From NCBI GenBank assembly GCA_017438745.1, contig JAFRUS010000092.1, positions 23,730-87,729 on the forward strand: 64,000 bases of DNA, written 5' to 3'. A program made the position numbers and the translations under genes. Source of the DNA: Oscillospiraceae bacterium. Its GTDB lineage: Bacteria > Bacillota > Clostridia > Oscillospirales > Ruminococcaceae. Positions 41,614 to 51,884 of this stretch are shown piece by piece. Below the pieces are notes generated by a model. That model was given only the letters and a program-made list of their open reading frames with translations. It was not told the DNA's origin and ran no database searches. Each line of letters begins with the position of its first letter. Position 1 is the first letter of the stretch.

Positions 41614-42696
41614 TCAGTCAAGGAAGTCCTTTACCTTCTTGCTTCTGCTTGGGTGACGAAGTTTTCTCAGGGCCTTGGCTTCAATCTGTCTGATACGTTC
41701 TCTTGTTACTTCGAATTCCTTGCCTACTTCTTCAAGTGTGCGTGAACGTCCGTCTTCAAGACCGAAACGAAGTCTTAATACCTTTGCCTCACGGTCTGTG
41801 AGAGTGTTGAGGACTTCGTTGAGCTGTTCCTTGAGAAGTACAAGGGAAGCAGCTTCAGCCGGTGCAGGAGCGTCGTCATCAGGGATGAAGTCGCCGAGGT
41901 GGCTGTCTTCCTCTTCACCGATCGGTGTTTCGAGTGAAACAGGATCCTGAGCTATACGCATGATCTCACGTACCTTTTCAACAGGCATTTCGAGCTTTTC
42001 AGCGATTTCCTCAGCCGTCGGATCATGTCCGTTTTCGTGAAGAAGCTGGCTTGAGATCTTCTTTACCTTTGTGATAGTTTCAACCATGTGAACAGGAATT
42101 CTGATAGTTCTTGCCTGGTCAGCGATAGCTCTTGTGATAGCCTGTCTGATCCACCATGTAGCGTATGTTGAGAACTTGAATCCCTTTGTGTGGTCGAACT
42201 TTTCAACGGCCTTTATAAGACCTAAGTTACCTTCCTGAATGAGGTCAAGGAACTGCATACCGCGTCCGCCGTATCGCTTTGCTATACTTACAACGAGACG
42301 GAGATTTGCTTCTGAAAGACGCTTCCTTGCGTAAGGATCGCCCTTAGCCATTCTTTCTGCGAGTTCGATCTCTTCTTCTGCTGAAAGAAGAGGAACACGT
42401 CCTATCTCCTTGAGATAGATCTTAACCGGGTCGTCGATCGCGATACCTTCAGTTGAAAGTGCCATTTCAAGGTCATCGTTCAGTCCTGAGTCAAGTCCGA
42501 TCTTCAGATCTGTGTCAGGAGAAAAATCCTCGACAATTTCAATGTTGAGGTTGGCACATGTTTCATAAAAAGAATCCATCTGATCGACATCGAAGTCAGT
42601 CTCCTCAAGAACATCAGTAATTTCTTTGGTCGTGAGTTTACCGGTAGCTTTACCCTGTTCAAGTAAGCTTTCAATTGTCTTTTTTTCACTTGCCAT
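41614..42696 (-). CDS. rpoD: primary RNA polymerase sigma factor RpoD (SigA)
   Basis: 360 residues from ATG 42696, which has AGGAGG; an upstream in-frame start at 42780 lies within dnaG. Region 1.2 onwards: [32 protein letters not shown], region 2 [46 protein letters not shown], region 4 [62 protein letters not shown]. This is the housekeeping factor reading the TTGACA/TATAAT promoters seen across the window. It follows dnaG in the classic macromolecular synthesis operon. Confidence 0.98.
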   Translation of the reverse strand: MASEKKTIESLLEQGKATGKLTTKEITDVLEETDFDVDQMDSFYETCANLNIEIVEDFSPDTDLKIGLDSGLNDDLEMALSTEGIAIDDPVKIYLKEIGRVPLLSAEEEIELAERMAKGDPYARKRLSEANLRLVVSIAKRYGGRGMQFLDLIQEGNLGLIKAVEKFDHTKGFKFSTYATWWIRQAITRAIADQARTIRIPVHMVETITKVKKISSQLLHENGHDPTAEEIAEKLEMPVEKVREIMRIAQDPVSLETPIGEEEDSHLGDFIPDDDAPAPAEAASLVLLKEQLNEVLNTLTDREAKVLRLRFGLEDGRSRTLEEVGKEFEVTRERIRQIEAKALRKLRHPSRSKKVKDFLD

Positions 42697-42721
42697 AAAA
42701 AGTTCCTCCTGTATTTTATAT

Positions 42722-44464
42722 TTATCTGTGTATCTGCAGAGAGCGGAGATCGTCGTCTGAGATCTCCGAGTCCTTTGCAAACACAGAATTTCTGTCGAAT
42801 TTTTTCAAAACATCCACACAGTCACTGAAAGTGTTTTCGTTTATGGTTATATCGCGGTTACGCGCTGCCATTCCGCTTATTCTGCCCATTTCAGCATCGC
42901 TGAATGAATCAGATAAAAGTGAAAGCGAAAACTCAGACGAATTTCTGACTGCGTCTGTCACCGCAAGATAAACACGTTTGTTGAACTCGGTTACGAATTC
43001 TTCCGGTTTTATCTTCGTGGTTATTTCATCAAGTTTGTCAGGGTTCTTGATAAGATAAAGAATAATAAATTCTTCAGCTTTGCTCTGGTTTGAGAATTTT
43101 GAAGCCTCCGGATTTACCTCATCCGTTTTTGTGAGGCTGCGTTTGGTCGATTCCCATTCGAGCTTCTGCTTTATATTCTTCTTTGCCTTTACAGCATGAG
43201 CTACCTGCTCGTTAAGAACGTTTATATTGATCCCGGCATCGCGTGATATACGGGAAATATACACGTCGCGCTGAAGCGCATCTTCAAGTGATGCGAGAAC
43301 GCTGACTGCTTTTTTCAGATAGGTGTATTTATCATTTTCGGCGTTAAGGTCAAGTCCATCCTTGCATTTCTCAAGCTCAAAGCTCACCGCGTCATCAGCT
43401 CCGTCAAGCAGAAGTCTGAAACGTGTGCTGCCGAATTTCTTGATGTATTCGTCAGGATCCTTGGCGTCAGGAATTTTCAGAATTTTTGTATTCAGTCCTG
43501 CAGCCGAAAGAAGATTTATTGCTCTTCGTGTGGCGGTTTGCCCTGCCTCATCCGAGTCGTATGAAATGATTATCTCGGATGCATACTGGGACATGAGTCT
43601 TGCCTGTTCAGGTGTGAGAGCGGTGCCGAGTGTGGCGACTACGTTTTCAAAACCAGCCTGATTTATGGCGATAACGTCCATATATCCTTCGGCAAGAATA
43701 AGCCTTTTTGAAGATGAATTTTTTGCGTGGTTGAGCGAGAAAAGATTTCTGCTCTTCTTGAAGACCGGAGTATCAGCAGTGTTGACATATTTCGGTCCTT
43801 TTTTATCTCCGATTATTCGTCCTCCAAAAGCGATGACATTGCCGCGGAGATCGATAATAGGGAACATGACTCTGCCGCGGAAGTTGTCGTAGGCACCCTT
43901 GTCAGAGTACTTGCATACATCTGCGGTGATAAGCTCCTCGTCGCGGTATCCCAGCGATCTTAAGTGGTCGCGGAGAACGTGCCAGTCATCAGGAGCATAT
44001 CCCAGACCGTATTTTTTGATGGTCTGCGGTGTAAGCTTTCTTTCCTTGAAGTATTCAAGCCCGCGCTTGTCCGGACCGGAAAGGAGATATTTGAAGAAGA
44101 ATTTTGCAGCTTCTCTGTTTATCTCGTAGGTCCTTGCTTTTTTTCTGACAGATTCGTCGCTTCTGCCGTCGTTTTCCGGCATTGTGATTCCTGCGCGTTC
44201 TGCGAGAAAGCGGACTGCTTCAATGTAGCTTAGGTTTTCAATTCTTTTTATAAATGAAATAACGTCTCCTCCGGCTCCGCATCCGAAACAGTAAAAACTC
44301 TGTGTGTCATTGTAGATCGTGCATGAAGGAGTTTTTTCCGAGTGGAAAGGGCACAGACACTTGGAAGTTGAACCGTGCTTTTTAAGGGAAGTATAGGAGC
44401 TGAATACATCTTCTATAGGATTACCGAGCCTCAGCTGGTAAAGAAAGTCTTCAGATAATGCCAT
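42722..44464 (-). CDS. dnaG: DNA primase DnaG
   Basis: 580 residues. N-terminal CHC2 zinc finger ([36 protein letters not shown]), then the core with YAPDDWHVL, a Toprim domain ([33 protein letters not shown] and [17 protein letters not shown] with the catalytic Glu and DxD), and a C-terminal helicase-binding region. It makes RNA primers at the fork. A GGAGG site lies before the ATG. It is cotranscribed with yigZ upstream and rpoD downstream. The DnaC-like and DnaD-like loaders lie at 61523-63579. Confidence 0.97.
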   Translation of the reverse strand: MALSEDFLYQLRLGNPIEDVFSSYTSLKKHGSTSKCLCPFHSEKTPSCTIYNDTQSFYCFGCGAGGDVISFIKRIENLSYIEAVRFLAERAGITMPENDGRSDESVRKKARTYEINREAAKFFFKYLLSGPDKRGLEYFKERKLTPQTIKKYGLGYAPDDWHVLRDHLRSLGYRDEELITADVCKYSDKGAYDNFRGRVMFPIIDLRGNVIAFGGRIIGDKKGPKYVNTADTPVFKKSRNLFSLNHAKNSSSKRLILAEGYMDVIAINQAGFENVVATLGTALTPEQARLMSQYASEIIISYDSDEAGQTATRRAINLLSAAGLNTKILKIPDAKDPDEYIKKFGSTRFRLLLDGADDAVSFELEKCKDGLDLNAENDKYTYLKKAVSVLASLEDALQRDVYISRISRDAGININVLNEQVAHAVKAKKNIKQKLEWESTKRSLTKTDEVNPEASKFSNQSKAEEFIILYLIKNPDKLDEITTKIKPEEFVTEFNKRVYLAVTDAVRNSSEFSLSLLSDSFSDAEMGRISGMAARNRDITINENTFSDCVDVLKKFDRNSVFAKDSEISDDDLRSLQIHR

Positions 44465-44489
44465 GGCTGCCCTCCGGATGATTGATTCG

Positions 44490-45110
44490 TTATGAAAAAT
44501 CCTCGAAAAGCTTTTCCGATTCTTCGATCTCTATCTTACCGTTTGAAACATCGGTAAGTTTGGCCTTAAGAGGTTCGAAATGTTCTTCCTTTACGAGAAG
44601 TTCAAGGAAGATATTATCCTCAAACTTTGAGGACAGTTCCTTTACTTCGTACTGAGGAAGGAGATAAGCTACTTTGCTGTACAGGTTGTAGTCCACCTGA
44701 AATGAGATCCTGTAGCATTCGCACATGTCCATTATCTCAGCGTCTTCAACAGCGAGCTTTGCAGATGTGGAATATGCACGTACAAGTCCGCCGCCTCCTA
44801 AGAGGATGCCGCCGAAATAACGTGTTACAACACAGCATATGTCGGTGAGTTCATTCTTCTGAAGAATGTCCAGCACAGGCACGCCTGCGGTTCCCTGAGG
44901 CTCTCCGTCGTCAGAATATCTGGTGATGTTGTTGTCACGGAGAATGTATGCGTACACGTTGTGAGTAGCTTTTCTGTGAAGAGATTTTATTTCATTTATA
45001 AAAGCGACTGCTTCGTCATTGGTGTGAACAGGGCACAGATATGCAATAAATTCTGAACGTCGTTCAGTAAAAGTTATGTTGTTAGGCTTTTTTATTGTTC
45101 TGTAACCCAT
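44490..45110 (-). CDS. yigZ: YigZ/IMPACT family protein
   Basis: 206 residues. N-terminal UPF0029/IMPACT domain: ITFTERRSEFIAYLCPVHTNDEAVAFINEIKSLHRKATHNVYAYIL, then DDGEPQGTAGVPVLDILQKNELTDICCVVTRYFGGILLGGGGLVRAYSTSAKLAVEDA. The C-terminal ~70 residues have the ferredoxin-like DUF1949 fold. Homologues bind ribosomes or RNA, but the bacterial role is not clear. It precedes dnaG with the same orientation and a gap of 25 nt. The ribosome site is weak (GCGGTG). Confidence 0.9.
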   Translation of the reverse strand: MGYRTIKKPNNITFTERRSEFIAYLCPVHTNDEAVAFINEIKSLHRKATHNVYAYILRDNNITRYSDDGEPQGTAGVPVLDILQKNELTDICCVVTRYFGGILLGGGGLVRAYSTSAKLAVEDAEIMDMCECYRISFQVDYNLYSKVAYLLPQYEVKELSSKFEDNIFLELLVKEEHFEPLKAKLTDVSNGKIEIEESEKLFEDFS

Positions 45111-45138
45111 TTTCGTACACCGCTTTGCATGTAAATAA

Positions 45139-45178
45139 AAATGGGCGACTCTATAAATTATAAAGTCACCCTTGGTTT
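45139..45178 (-). terminator. terminator of rpmE
   Basis: On the minus strand GGGTGACTTTAT and ATAGAGTCGCCC pair with small mismatches, then ATTTTTATTT. Confidence 0.75.
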
Positions 45179-45187
45179 CTCCGGAAC

Positions 45188-45388
45188 TTAGTTCTTGCCG
45201 AAACGCTTCTTGAATCTGTCTACACGTCCGCCTGTATCAACAAGCTTCTGCTTACCTGTAAAGAAAGGATGGCATTTTGAGCAGATTTCAACCTTAAGAT
45301 CGCCCTTTGTAGAACGTGTTTCGAGTACGTTACCACAAGCACATGTGATCGTAGCCTTTTCAAAGCTTGGATGGATATCCTTTTTCAT
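45188..45388 (-). CDS. rpmE: 50S ribosomal protein L31, zinc-binding type
   Basis: 66 residues from ATG 45388 (GAGGTGACA upstream; the earlier ATG at 45430 is not supported). [59 protein letters not shown], seen in pieces, has the four Cys of the zinc-binding form (C+ type). L31 sits at the top of the 50S central protuberance bridge to 30S. It has its own strong promoter at 45488-45516 and a leader of about 90 nt in which I see no clear control element. Confidence 0.97.
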   Translation of the reverse strand: MKKDIHPSFEKATITCACGNVLETRSTKGDLKVEICSKCHPFFTGKQKLVDTGGRVDRFKKRFGKN

Positions 45389-45487
45389 TAGTAGTGTCAC
45401 CTCTTTGCAATAAACTATTATGATTAACATAGTAGCCCATCAGTTACTTTAGACAGTAGTACTATCGATAATTCACTTGTAAAAATT

Positions 45488-45516
45488 ATTATAACATATC
45501 GCAGGATGAATGTCAA
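45488..45516 (-). promoter_or_regulatory. promoter of rpmE
   Basis: On the minus strand TTGACA and TATAAT spaced by exactly 17 nt; the start of transcription falls near 45481. Confidence 0.88.
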
Positions 45517-45535
45517 TACTTTTTTTGAAGAATAC

Positions 45536-45588
45536 TGATCATGCCGCGTGAACCGGACTTAGCCCGGTCAGCGGCTGATTTATGATCA
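45536..45588 (-). terminator. large hairpin after the phosphoglucomutase gene
   Basis: On the minus strand TGATCAT, GCCGC and ACCGG pair with CCGGT, GCGGC and ATGATCA around a 7-nt loop. The T-run is weak (AGTATTCTTC). It probably ends the gene at 45597. Confidence 0.6.
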
Positions 45589-45596
45589 TTATTTCA

Positions 45597-47312
45597 TCAG
45601 AATCCAAGTATTGTTTTGAATTCAGCATCGAGCTTTTCATATAAAGCTGTTGCTTCTTCCTGTGTCTTGCCTGTTGTTGTATAGTAAACCTTGATCTTAG
45701 GCTCTGTGCCTGAAGGTCTGATAATTATTGTTGCTTCGTTTTCAAGAGCGAAAACAAGAACATCTGACTTAGGAAGTGTGATAGCTGTTTCTGCACCTGT
45801 TTTGATATTCTTTGTAACGCTTGCAGCGTAGTCAGAGAATTCAACAAGTGAAAGTCCGCCTACAGACTTCGGAGGGTTTGTACGGAGTGAAGTCATGATC
45901 TCCTTCATTCTTTCCATACCTGTGATACCTTCACATGTGAAGCTTCCGAGCATGTGCTTGTAAACACCGTACTTCTTGTACATTCTTTCTCTTGCTTCAA
46001 TAAGTGAGATACCCTGTGTTCTGTAGTAAGCAGCCATTTCGCAGATGAGCATTGATGCTACAACAGCATCCTTGTCTCTTACGTATGTACCTGCAAGGTA
46101 ACCGTAGCTTTCCTCGAAACCGAAGATGTATCTGTCTTCCTCGCCCTTTTCTTCAAGGAAACCGATCTGTTCGCCGATGAACTTGAAGCCTGTGAGAACG
46201 TCGATGAGTTCAACACCGTAGTTCTTTGCGATCGCAGCAGCGATCTTTGTTGTAACGATAGTCTTTACAGCTATCGGGTTCTTCGGCATTGTGCCAAGCT
46301 TTGTTCTTTCTTCACATATATATTCGAGAAGCATTGCGCCGACTTCGTTTCCTGAGAAGAGAACTACGTCGTCACCTGATGATACTGCGATACCGACACG
46401 GTCAGCATCAGGGTCTGTTGCAAGAAGAAGGTCAGGCTTTACTTCCTTTGAAAGCTTAAGACCGAGTTCAAGGGCTTCTCTGATCTCCGGGTTCGGGTAA
46501 GGGCATGTTGTGAAGTTGCCGTCCGGATTTTCCTGTTCAGGAACAACAGTAACGTCCTTTACGCCTATTCTGTCGAGAATGGTTCTTACCGGCTTGTTGC
46601 CAGTACCGTTGAGAGGTGTGTAAACTACCTTCAGACCGCTGTTCTTTACGAGGTCAGTGTGGATTCCCTGTGCGAGAACGTTCTTGTAGTAGTCTTCGAT
46701 AACTTCATCGCCGATGTAGCTGATCATGCCGTTAGCAAGTCCTTCTTCGAATGAGATGTATTTAGGGCCTTCGAACATGTCAACGCTGTTTATCTTGTTT
46801 ATTACGATGTTTGCCACGTCAAGTGTGATCTGGCATCCGTCTGCACCGTAAGCCTTGTATCCGTTGTACTTTGCAGGGTTGTGGCTGGCAGTTACCATGA
46901 TACCAGCACTGCATCCGAGAGCACGTACTGCAAATGAAAGGCATGGTGTCGGCATAAGTTCCTTGTAGATATATGCCTTGATACCGTTTGCAGCAAGAAC
47001 GCCTGCAGCAGCCTTTGCAAAAACGTCAGACTTGATTCTGCTGTCATATGAGATAGCAACGCTTCCGTTCTTGTATGAGCCGTTTACGTAGTCAGCGAGT
47101 CCCTGTGTTGCGCGGCGTACGGTGTAGATGTTCATACGGTATGTACCTGCACCGATGGTACCTCTGAGTCCGCCTGTACCGAATTCAAGGTTTCTGTAGA
47201 ATCTGTCTTTTATGGCATCAGAGTCATCCTTTATTGAAGCAAGTTCTTCTATGAGATCCTTATCTTCAGTGGCTTTCTGAGTCCATAGTGTGTATAACTG
47301 CATCTCATCCAT
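45597..47312 (-). CDS. pgcA: phosphoglucomutase/phosphomannomutase (PgcA family)
   Basis: 571 residues, standard for alpha-phosphohexomutases. Catalytic loop AGIMVTASHNPAKYNGYKAYGADG with the phosphoserine, metal loop LLATDPDADRVGIAV, sugar loop FGFEESYGYLAG, and phosphate loop IIRPSGTEPKIKVYY. It interconverts glucose 1- and 6-phosphate and so links glycogen/cellobiose use, wall precursors and glycolysis. GAGGAG precedes the ATG. It is a single-gene unit. Confidence 0.95.
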   Translation of the reverse strand: MDEMQLYTLWTQKATEDKDLIEELASIKDDSDAIKDRFYRNLEFGTGGLRGTIGAGTYRMNIYTVRRATQGLADYVNGSYKNGSVAISYDSRIKSDVFAKAAAGVLAANGIKAYIYKELMPTPCLSFAVRALGCSAGIMVTASHNPAKYNGYKAYGADGCQITLDVANIVINKINSVDMFEGPKYISFEEGLANGMISYIGDEVIEDYYKNVLAQGIHTDLVKNSGLKVVYTPLNGTGNKPVRTILDRIGVKDVTVVPEQENPDGNFTTCPYPNPEIREALELGLKLSKEVKPDLLLATDPDADRVGIAVSSGDDVVLFSGNEVGAMLLEYICEERTKLGTMPKNPIAVKTIVTTKIAAAIAKNYGVELIDVLTGFKFIGEQIGFLEEKGEEDRYIFGFEESYGYLAGTYVRDKDAVVASMLICEMAAYYRTQGISLIEARERMYKKYGVYKHMLGSFTCEGITGMERMKEIMTSLRTNPPKSVGGLSLVEFSDYAASVTKNIKTGAETAITLPKSDVLVFALENEATIIIRPSGTEPKIKVYYTTTGKTQEEATALYEKLDAEFKTILGF

Positions 47313-47586
47313 ATCAATTACTCCTCTGATAAGTCATTATTTCTAAATCATACATAAATATTATACCATAACACCTGTTGATTTAAAAGGGACTTTAATA
47401 ATTTTCACAAATCTGTCATGTGCAAATTTACAGTCGTAAATCAGACGAATTTGTGCACAACAGACAATTGATATATTTATTTTTGAAAAGCGTTAAAAAA
47501 GGATGAAAACATGGTATAATAACGTTGATAAAAGAAATATCCCAGCGGATAATACCATCGTCAGTGTTACGAAAGGAATAAATTGT

Positions 47587-48210
47587 ATGAAATTTGACGG
47601 AATAATATTTGATCTTGATGGAACTATGTGGAATTCTACCGAAGGCGTGTGTGCTACATGGAACCAGGTACTCGAAGGTTACCCTGAAATAACCTATAGA
47701 ATTACAGCTGATATGCTCTATGCTACAATGGGCCTTCCAATGGATGAGATAGGACGCAGACTTTTTCCGGACTGCAGCGCCGAAAAGCAGGCAGAGCTTC
47801 TTAAAAAGTGCGGCGATCTGGAAAATGAATACCTTTCAAAGCACGGCGGTATTCTTTATCCTGATCTGGAAAAAACACTGGCAAAGCTTTCTGAGAAGTA
47901 TAAACTGTTTGTTGTAAGCAACTGCCAGAACGGATACATAGAAAGCTTCTTTGAGGCACACGGAACAGGGAAGTATTTTACCGACATCGAATGCTTCGAA
48001 AATACCGGCCTTTCCAAGGGTGAAAACAACAAGCTGGTTATCGAAAGAAACGGCCTTAAGAATGCTGTTTACGTAGGCGACACCCAGGGCGACGCCGATT
48101 CAGCCGCAGTTGCCGGCATCCCGTTCATCTACGCATCCTACGGCTTCGGAAATGTAAAGAAGTACGATTATTCTATTGAAAAGTTCAGCGATCTTCTTGA
48201 TATACTGTAA
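47587..48210 (+). CDS. HAD superfamily hydrolase (phosphatase, beta-PGM/Gph-like)
   Basis: 207 residues from ATG 47587 with AAAGGAAT upstream; a start at 47503 overlaps the -10 TATAAT at 47515. HAD motif I FDGIIFDLDGTMWNS, motif II FVVSNCQNGY, motif III KGENNKLVIERN and motif IV YVGDTQGDADSAAVAGIPFIYASYGFG. A helical cap lies between I and II. It likely removes phosphate from a small sugar phosphate or phosphoglycolate; the substrate is not decided. Confidence 0.88.
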   Translation: MKFDGIIFDLDGTMWNSTEGVCATWNQVLEGYPEITYRITADMLYATMGLPMDEIGRRLFPDCSAEKQAELLKKCGDLENEYLSKHGGILYPDLEKTLAKLSEKYKLFVVSNCQNGYIESFFEAHGTGKYFTDIECFENTGLSKGENNKLVIERNGLKNAVYVGDTQGDADSAAVAGIPFIYASYGFGNVKKYDYSIEKFSDLLDIL

Positions 48211-48213
48211 TGC

Positions 48214-48254
48214 GGAACGGCACTTTCAGACGCAAGCCTGAAAGTGCCGTTTTC
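48214..48254 (+). terminator. terminator of the HAD gene
   Basis: AACGGCACTTTCAG and CTGAAAGTGCCGTT form a long perfect stem followed by TTC. Confidence 0.88.
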
Positions 48255-48266
48255 TACATAAAAATT

Positions 48267-48314
48267 CAGCATACCAGCTCACGTAAATACGCGGGTCGGT
48301 ATGCTGCTTTTTTA
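48267..48314. terminator. second hairpin, probable terminator of the minus-strand acyl operon
   Basis: CAGCATACC and GGTATGCTG flank about 28 nt; T-rich DNA follows on both strands. Confidence 0.7.
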
Positions 48315-48331
48315 TACATAAATTTTTAGGA

Positions 48332-48577
48332 TCAGAGCTTGGTTCTTTCAGCGATGATATCCACCATTTCGCCGACGTTCTTCATTGTTGAAACTTCCTT
48401 CATTTTGAACTTCATCTTAAAAGTACTTTCAACTGCACTGATGAGGTTGATGTGTTCAAGGCTGTCCCATTCCTCGATGTCGTCGGCTACTGTATTGCGT
48501 GTAACTACTACGTCGTCAAGATCAAAAACTTCCCTGAAAACTTCATTCAGCTTCTTAAGTATTGCTTCTTTTTCCAT
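48332..48577 (-). CDS. acyl carrier protein
   Basis: 81 residues, normal ACP length. EEWDSLEHINLISAVESTF holds the phosphopantetheine-accepting Ser in DSL. It is not the fatty-acid ACP by context, since no fab gene is close; it follows a FkbH-like gene by one base and belongs to an operon with a DHHW protein and an MBOAT. The likely job is to carry a small acyl group from the FkbH-like enzyme to the membrane acyltransferase (inference, by analogy to DltC). Confidence 0.9.
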   Translation of the reverse strand: MEKEAILKKLNEVFREVFDLDDVVVTRNTVADDIEEWDSLEHINLISAVESTFKMKFKMKEVSTMKNVGEMVDIIAERTKL

Positions 48578-48578
48578 T

Positions 48579-50372
48579 TTAATACCCTCCGTTGTTTGTT
48601 ACGTTTATAGATTTGTTTTTATTTTCATAACCGTCCACGTTCATTCTGAATGTGCGGTCTCCGTTTTCGTTTTCGCTTGTCTTTTCAAAGCCGAAATCGT
48701 TGAAAAGATCCTTTACCATTGCGTTCTTGGCGGTTTTGTAGTAGTAGCCGTTTATAACGCTTATACCGTTTTTACGGCATATCTCCACAAGCCTGTCAAG
48801 CATTGCGTATTCCATTTCGCGCTTTAAAACTCTGCAGCTCATGAGCCACAGGTCGATGTGGAGCTCATTTCCGTCTATGCGTCCTATAACAACGGAAACA
48901 ATGCCGTTGTCGCCGAACTTGTCAGCAAGACGTCCGTAGATCTTTATATATTTGTCATCACCGAAAACATCTTCCATTTCGTTTAAGGTGTATCTTTTGG
49001 TGGTGAGATTGAACTGGTTGCTCTTGTTGGTGAGCTGTGTGATACGGGCGAGTGCCACGTCGTCAAATTTATCGATGTAGGCTTCCATTTCAAGGCTCTT
49101 TAAGTATTCACCGTAGTCGGAGAATTTCTTTTCAGCACCTGCACGCTGGATGTTTGCGCGGTACATTTCATTTCGCTTTATATCATCGGCAGTGTAGGAA
49201 GTAAGTTCAAAGTAACCGTTTCTGTCTATGGTCTTTATGTAATCCTCGACGCTGTTTACTTCAGGAACGGCGATTCCGCTTATCTGTTCTGAAACGATGT
49301 TTCTTTCAGCCGGATTGTCATCCACGAAAACAAAACTGTCAGGAAGGATAGAAATTTCTTCGGCAATTGCTTCGGTGTTCCTGTCCTTGGTATCCCAGTT
49401 TGCCTTTATGACCACGAAGTCATCCGGGGTAAGCACCGTGTCAGGATGCTTAAGGCCGTCTATGGCGTTTTCGTAGTCGTTCTTGGAGTTTACTGAAAGA
49501 AGAACGCCAAGCTGCTTGTGAGCCTTTACGTAGCGCTGGAATTCGGTATATCCTTCTGCCATGCCTGTTTCGTGTCCTATCTCGATGCCCTGCTGTCCGA
49601 GATCACCTACAACTCCGCCCCAGAGGGTATTGTCAAGGTCGAGCATGAGCATTTTTCTGTTCTTTCCGAAAACAGATTTGATTATGTTGGAAAGATTGTA
49701 TGCAAATTCCGGTATTGCCTGTGTGTTCATGGCGTATTTGTACATGTACCAGGCGCTTGTGTCATGCCACTGTTCCAGTCCGTAGCAGGATGATATGAAG
49801 TTTATATCGTTAATGTAGAAGTTCTCGTTTGTGCGGGCATATTCCGCGAACTTTTCATTGAGTCTTCTTATAAAGCTTATCTTTCCGTGGATGTCGGTAG
49901 CGTCCTTGTTTCCGAGAATACGGCAGAAAGGAAGCTCAAAGTTGTTCTGGATCACAGGACAGCCGAACTTTTCCTTTACGTTTGTCCAGACTTCCTCGAA
50001 GTGCCTGTACTGGTTTTCGAGCATTTCATTTATCTGCTCCTCTGAAGCGGACATATTGAAATCATAAAGCGAAAGATTACGTGAAGTTGTGTGAACGTAA
50101 ACAATGTCAGGAGCGAAGCTCGAAAGTTCTTCGTTTCCGAAAACTGCGTCCTGCCAGAACTGCGCATATTCCGACTGGTAGAACTCCGGTTCAATCCCCT
50201 GGTCGAGCAGGAAAAGCTCCAGAATGTTTACTATTTCGTTGGTTGTTGAGCCGCCGAGTACGGCAATTTTCTTTTTAATGCGTCCGGTACCTGAAGCGAG
50301 AAGCTCTTTCTTTATTGAACGCTTCTTCTTCAGTATGTACGAACTGTCAAAAGGGTAACTCAGTGTTTTCAT
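48579..50372 (-). CDS. FkbH-like HAD-IIIC family protein
   Basis: 597 residues with three parts: an SGNH-like N-domain (AVLGGSTTNEIVNILELFL, 36-215), a HAD-IIIC domain (MLMLDLDNTLWGGVVGDLG and FVFVDDNPAERNIV) and a C-terminal GNAT-like domain. FkbH proteins take 1,3-bisphosphoglycerate and load a glyceryl group on an ACP. The stretch that often reads VCSKN in such proteins reads VNSKN here, so the Cys reported as acyl acceptor in some members may be missing. The ACP gene follows one base after. It has AAGGAGAT upstream. Confidence 0.88.
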   Translation of the reverse strand: MKTLSYPFDSSYILKKKRSIKKELLASGTGRIKKKIAVLGGSTTNEIVNILELFLLDQGIEPEFYQSEYAQFWQDAVFGNEELSSFAPDIVYVHTTSRNLSLYDFNMSASEEQINEMLENQYRHFEEVWTNVKEKFGCPVIQNNFELPFCRILGNKDATDIHGKISFIRRLNEKFAEYARTNENFYINDINFISSCYGLEQWHDTSAWYMYKYAMNTQAIPEFAYNLSNIIKSVFGKNRKMLMLDLDNTLWGGVVGDLGQQGIEIGHETGMAEGYTEFQRYVKAHKQLGVLLSVNSKNDYENAIDGLKHPDTVLTPDDFVVIKANWDTKDRNTEAIAEEISILPDSFVFVDDNPAERNIVSEQISGIAVPEVNSVEDYIKTIDRNGYFELTSYTADDIKRNEMYRANIQRAGAEKKFSDYGEYLKSLEMEAYIDKFDDVALARITQLTNKSNQFNLTTKRYTLNEMEDVFGDDKYIKIYGRLADKFGDNGIVSVVIGRIDGNELHIDLWLMSCRVLKREMEYAMLDRLVEICRKNGISVINGYYYKTAKNAMVKDLFNDFGFEKTSENENGDRTFRMNVDGYENKNKSINVTNNGGY

Positions 50373-50390
50373 GATATCTCCTTTTTGGTT

Positions 50391-51866
50391 TTACTGGTTG
50401 AGCAGTACAGAAAGATTATACGAGCCTGATCCGCCTGCTGCCGAGAATGTGTTCATGGCGAACAGAAGGTCGGTTGCTCCGTGTTCCTGCATGAAGTTTA
50501 TTATATTCATATCGAAGTAACGCATGTCAACAACGAAGATGTTTTTGAATGATCCTGTAAGGAACGGAACAAGTGCGTTGCCGTAGCTGTCCTTGATTAT
50601 GAAAAGTGTTCTTTCGTTCGGAGCCTGTGTTTCAAGGTGAACTATCTGTTCGTCACCGCCCATGTAGGTGCAGTATGCTGATACTCCGTAGGCTTCCTGG
50701 AACAGTGAGCCTTCATAGCTGTATTCAAATGATGTTGAATAGTATCTTACTGTGTAGTTCTTTTCAGGAACATAGTAAACGAAATCCTCAGGATTATCGT
50801 TGAGGGCAGCTGCACCGGAATATCCGTACAGTGTGCCTACGTAGTCAGGAATAACATTTTTTTCATATGTGGAAATATCTGCAAAAGGTACCCCTGCTGT
50901 TTCAGCAAACTGCTTTGCTGCATAGTAAGCGCCGAGAGCCTGCCAGTGATGGTCGGTCCTTGAATATATCGGTTCATCCTTATGTTCTCTGAGGGTGTTG
51001 ATCGTATTGATATCAGTGATGTTGTTAAGCTGGCTTTTTATGTATTCCATTGAAGCGTTTTCATCACCGTGGGAAATATCGGATTTATCCGGCCAGTAGA
51101 ATGTCATTGCGGTAGGGCATACCATGTTGAAGACATTTACACCGTCACCGAGTCTTGACTTGTATTCGTTGATGACGGAAGCGTAGTCATCACAGCATTC
51201 ATCACTTCCGTAGAATATCATTATTCCGCGGTTTTTGTATATCATGATGTCGTTGCTGAGTTCTCCGGCGTTATCATCCGGCGGCGGAGGCGGTGCTTCA
51301 GTTACAGCTTCCGTTACCGGTTCGGTAACTGCTCCGGCAGTTACCTCAGTTACTGCTGCTTCATCTCCGGTAACTGCAGGAGGCGCTTCAGTGATTACAG
51401 GTGCAGTAACCGGCGGCGCTGTAACTCTGGCATTTGTTCCTGCAGGAGAGTTGAATTTGTTTGCGGCAGCACTGCCGTTGTTTACAGTGTATACCTTGAC
51501 CCCGCCCATTTCGATGCCGGCGTGGTCTTTTATTGATGCTGCAAGATTTTTGAGTTTTGTTCGTTTCGGTGTGGTGTCATTGAAGAATTCAGAAAGACCG
51601 TTTGAGAATTCGCCGCTTAAAAGCGTTTCCTTTGAAAATACAGGGAACGGAGCGAGTTTACGGTTCTCAGTGTCAGACATGACAGGCCTTTTTCCGAGAA
51701 GTAGAAAGCCCGATGTACCGGCAAGCAGGAAAGCAAAAATAGTAACGTTTATACGGCTCAGTCTTTTTCTGAGTTTAACGCGGCGTTCCTCCACAGTTAC
51801 AACAGGTTCCGGGAGTTTCACGTCTATGTCGATATTTTCTATGTCGTTTGTAAAATTCTTTTTCAA
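50391..51866 (-). CDS. DHHW-motif membrane protein (AlgX/DltD-like)
   Basis: 491 residues. A basic cytoplasmic tail (1-37) and one helix (INVTIFAFLLAGTSGFLLLG, about 39-58) place the rest outside. A Thr/Pro/Val-rich linker with TAPPVTAPVITEAPP (about 145-198) joins to an SGNH-like domain with YSRTDHHWQALGAYYAAKQF, the DHHW signature, and LFIIKDSYGNALVPFL near the end with a GDS-like Ser. Such proteins accompany MBOAT acyltransferases and finish transfer to a polysaccharide or wall polymer. Coupled to the MBOAT gene by an 18-nt gap. Confidence 0.85.
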   Translation of the reverse strand: MKKNFTNDIENIDIDVKLPEPVVTVEERRVKLRKRLSRINVTIFAFLLAGTSGFLLLGKRPVMSDTENRKLAPFPVFSKETLLSGEFSNGLSEFFNDTTPKRTKLKNLAASIKDHAGIEMGGVKVYTVNNGSAAANKFNSPAGTNARVTAPPVTAPVITEAPPAVTGDEAAVTEVTAGAVTEPVTEAVTEAPPPPPDDNAGELSNDIMIYKNRGIMIFYGSDECCDDYASVINEYKSRLGDGVNVFNMVCPTAMTFYWPDKSDISHGDENASMEYIKSQLNNITDINTINTLREHKDEPIYSRTDHHWQALGAYYAAKQFAETAGVPFADISTYEKNVIPDYVGTLYGYSGAAALNDNPEDFVYYVPEKNYTVRYYSTSFEYSYEGSLFQEAYGVSAYCTYMGGDEQIVHLETQAPNERTLFIIKDSYGNALVPFLTGSFKNIFVVDMRYFDMNIINFMQEHGATDLLFAMNTFSAAGGSGSYNLSVLLNQ

Positions 51867-51884
51867 CTTGATGTCGCCTCCTTA

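Noticed and set aside
47503..47586. Longer N-terminus for the HAD hydrolase
   Set aside because: The region holds a TATAAT at 47515 and no HAD residues; ATG 47587 directly precedes motif I and has AAAGGA.
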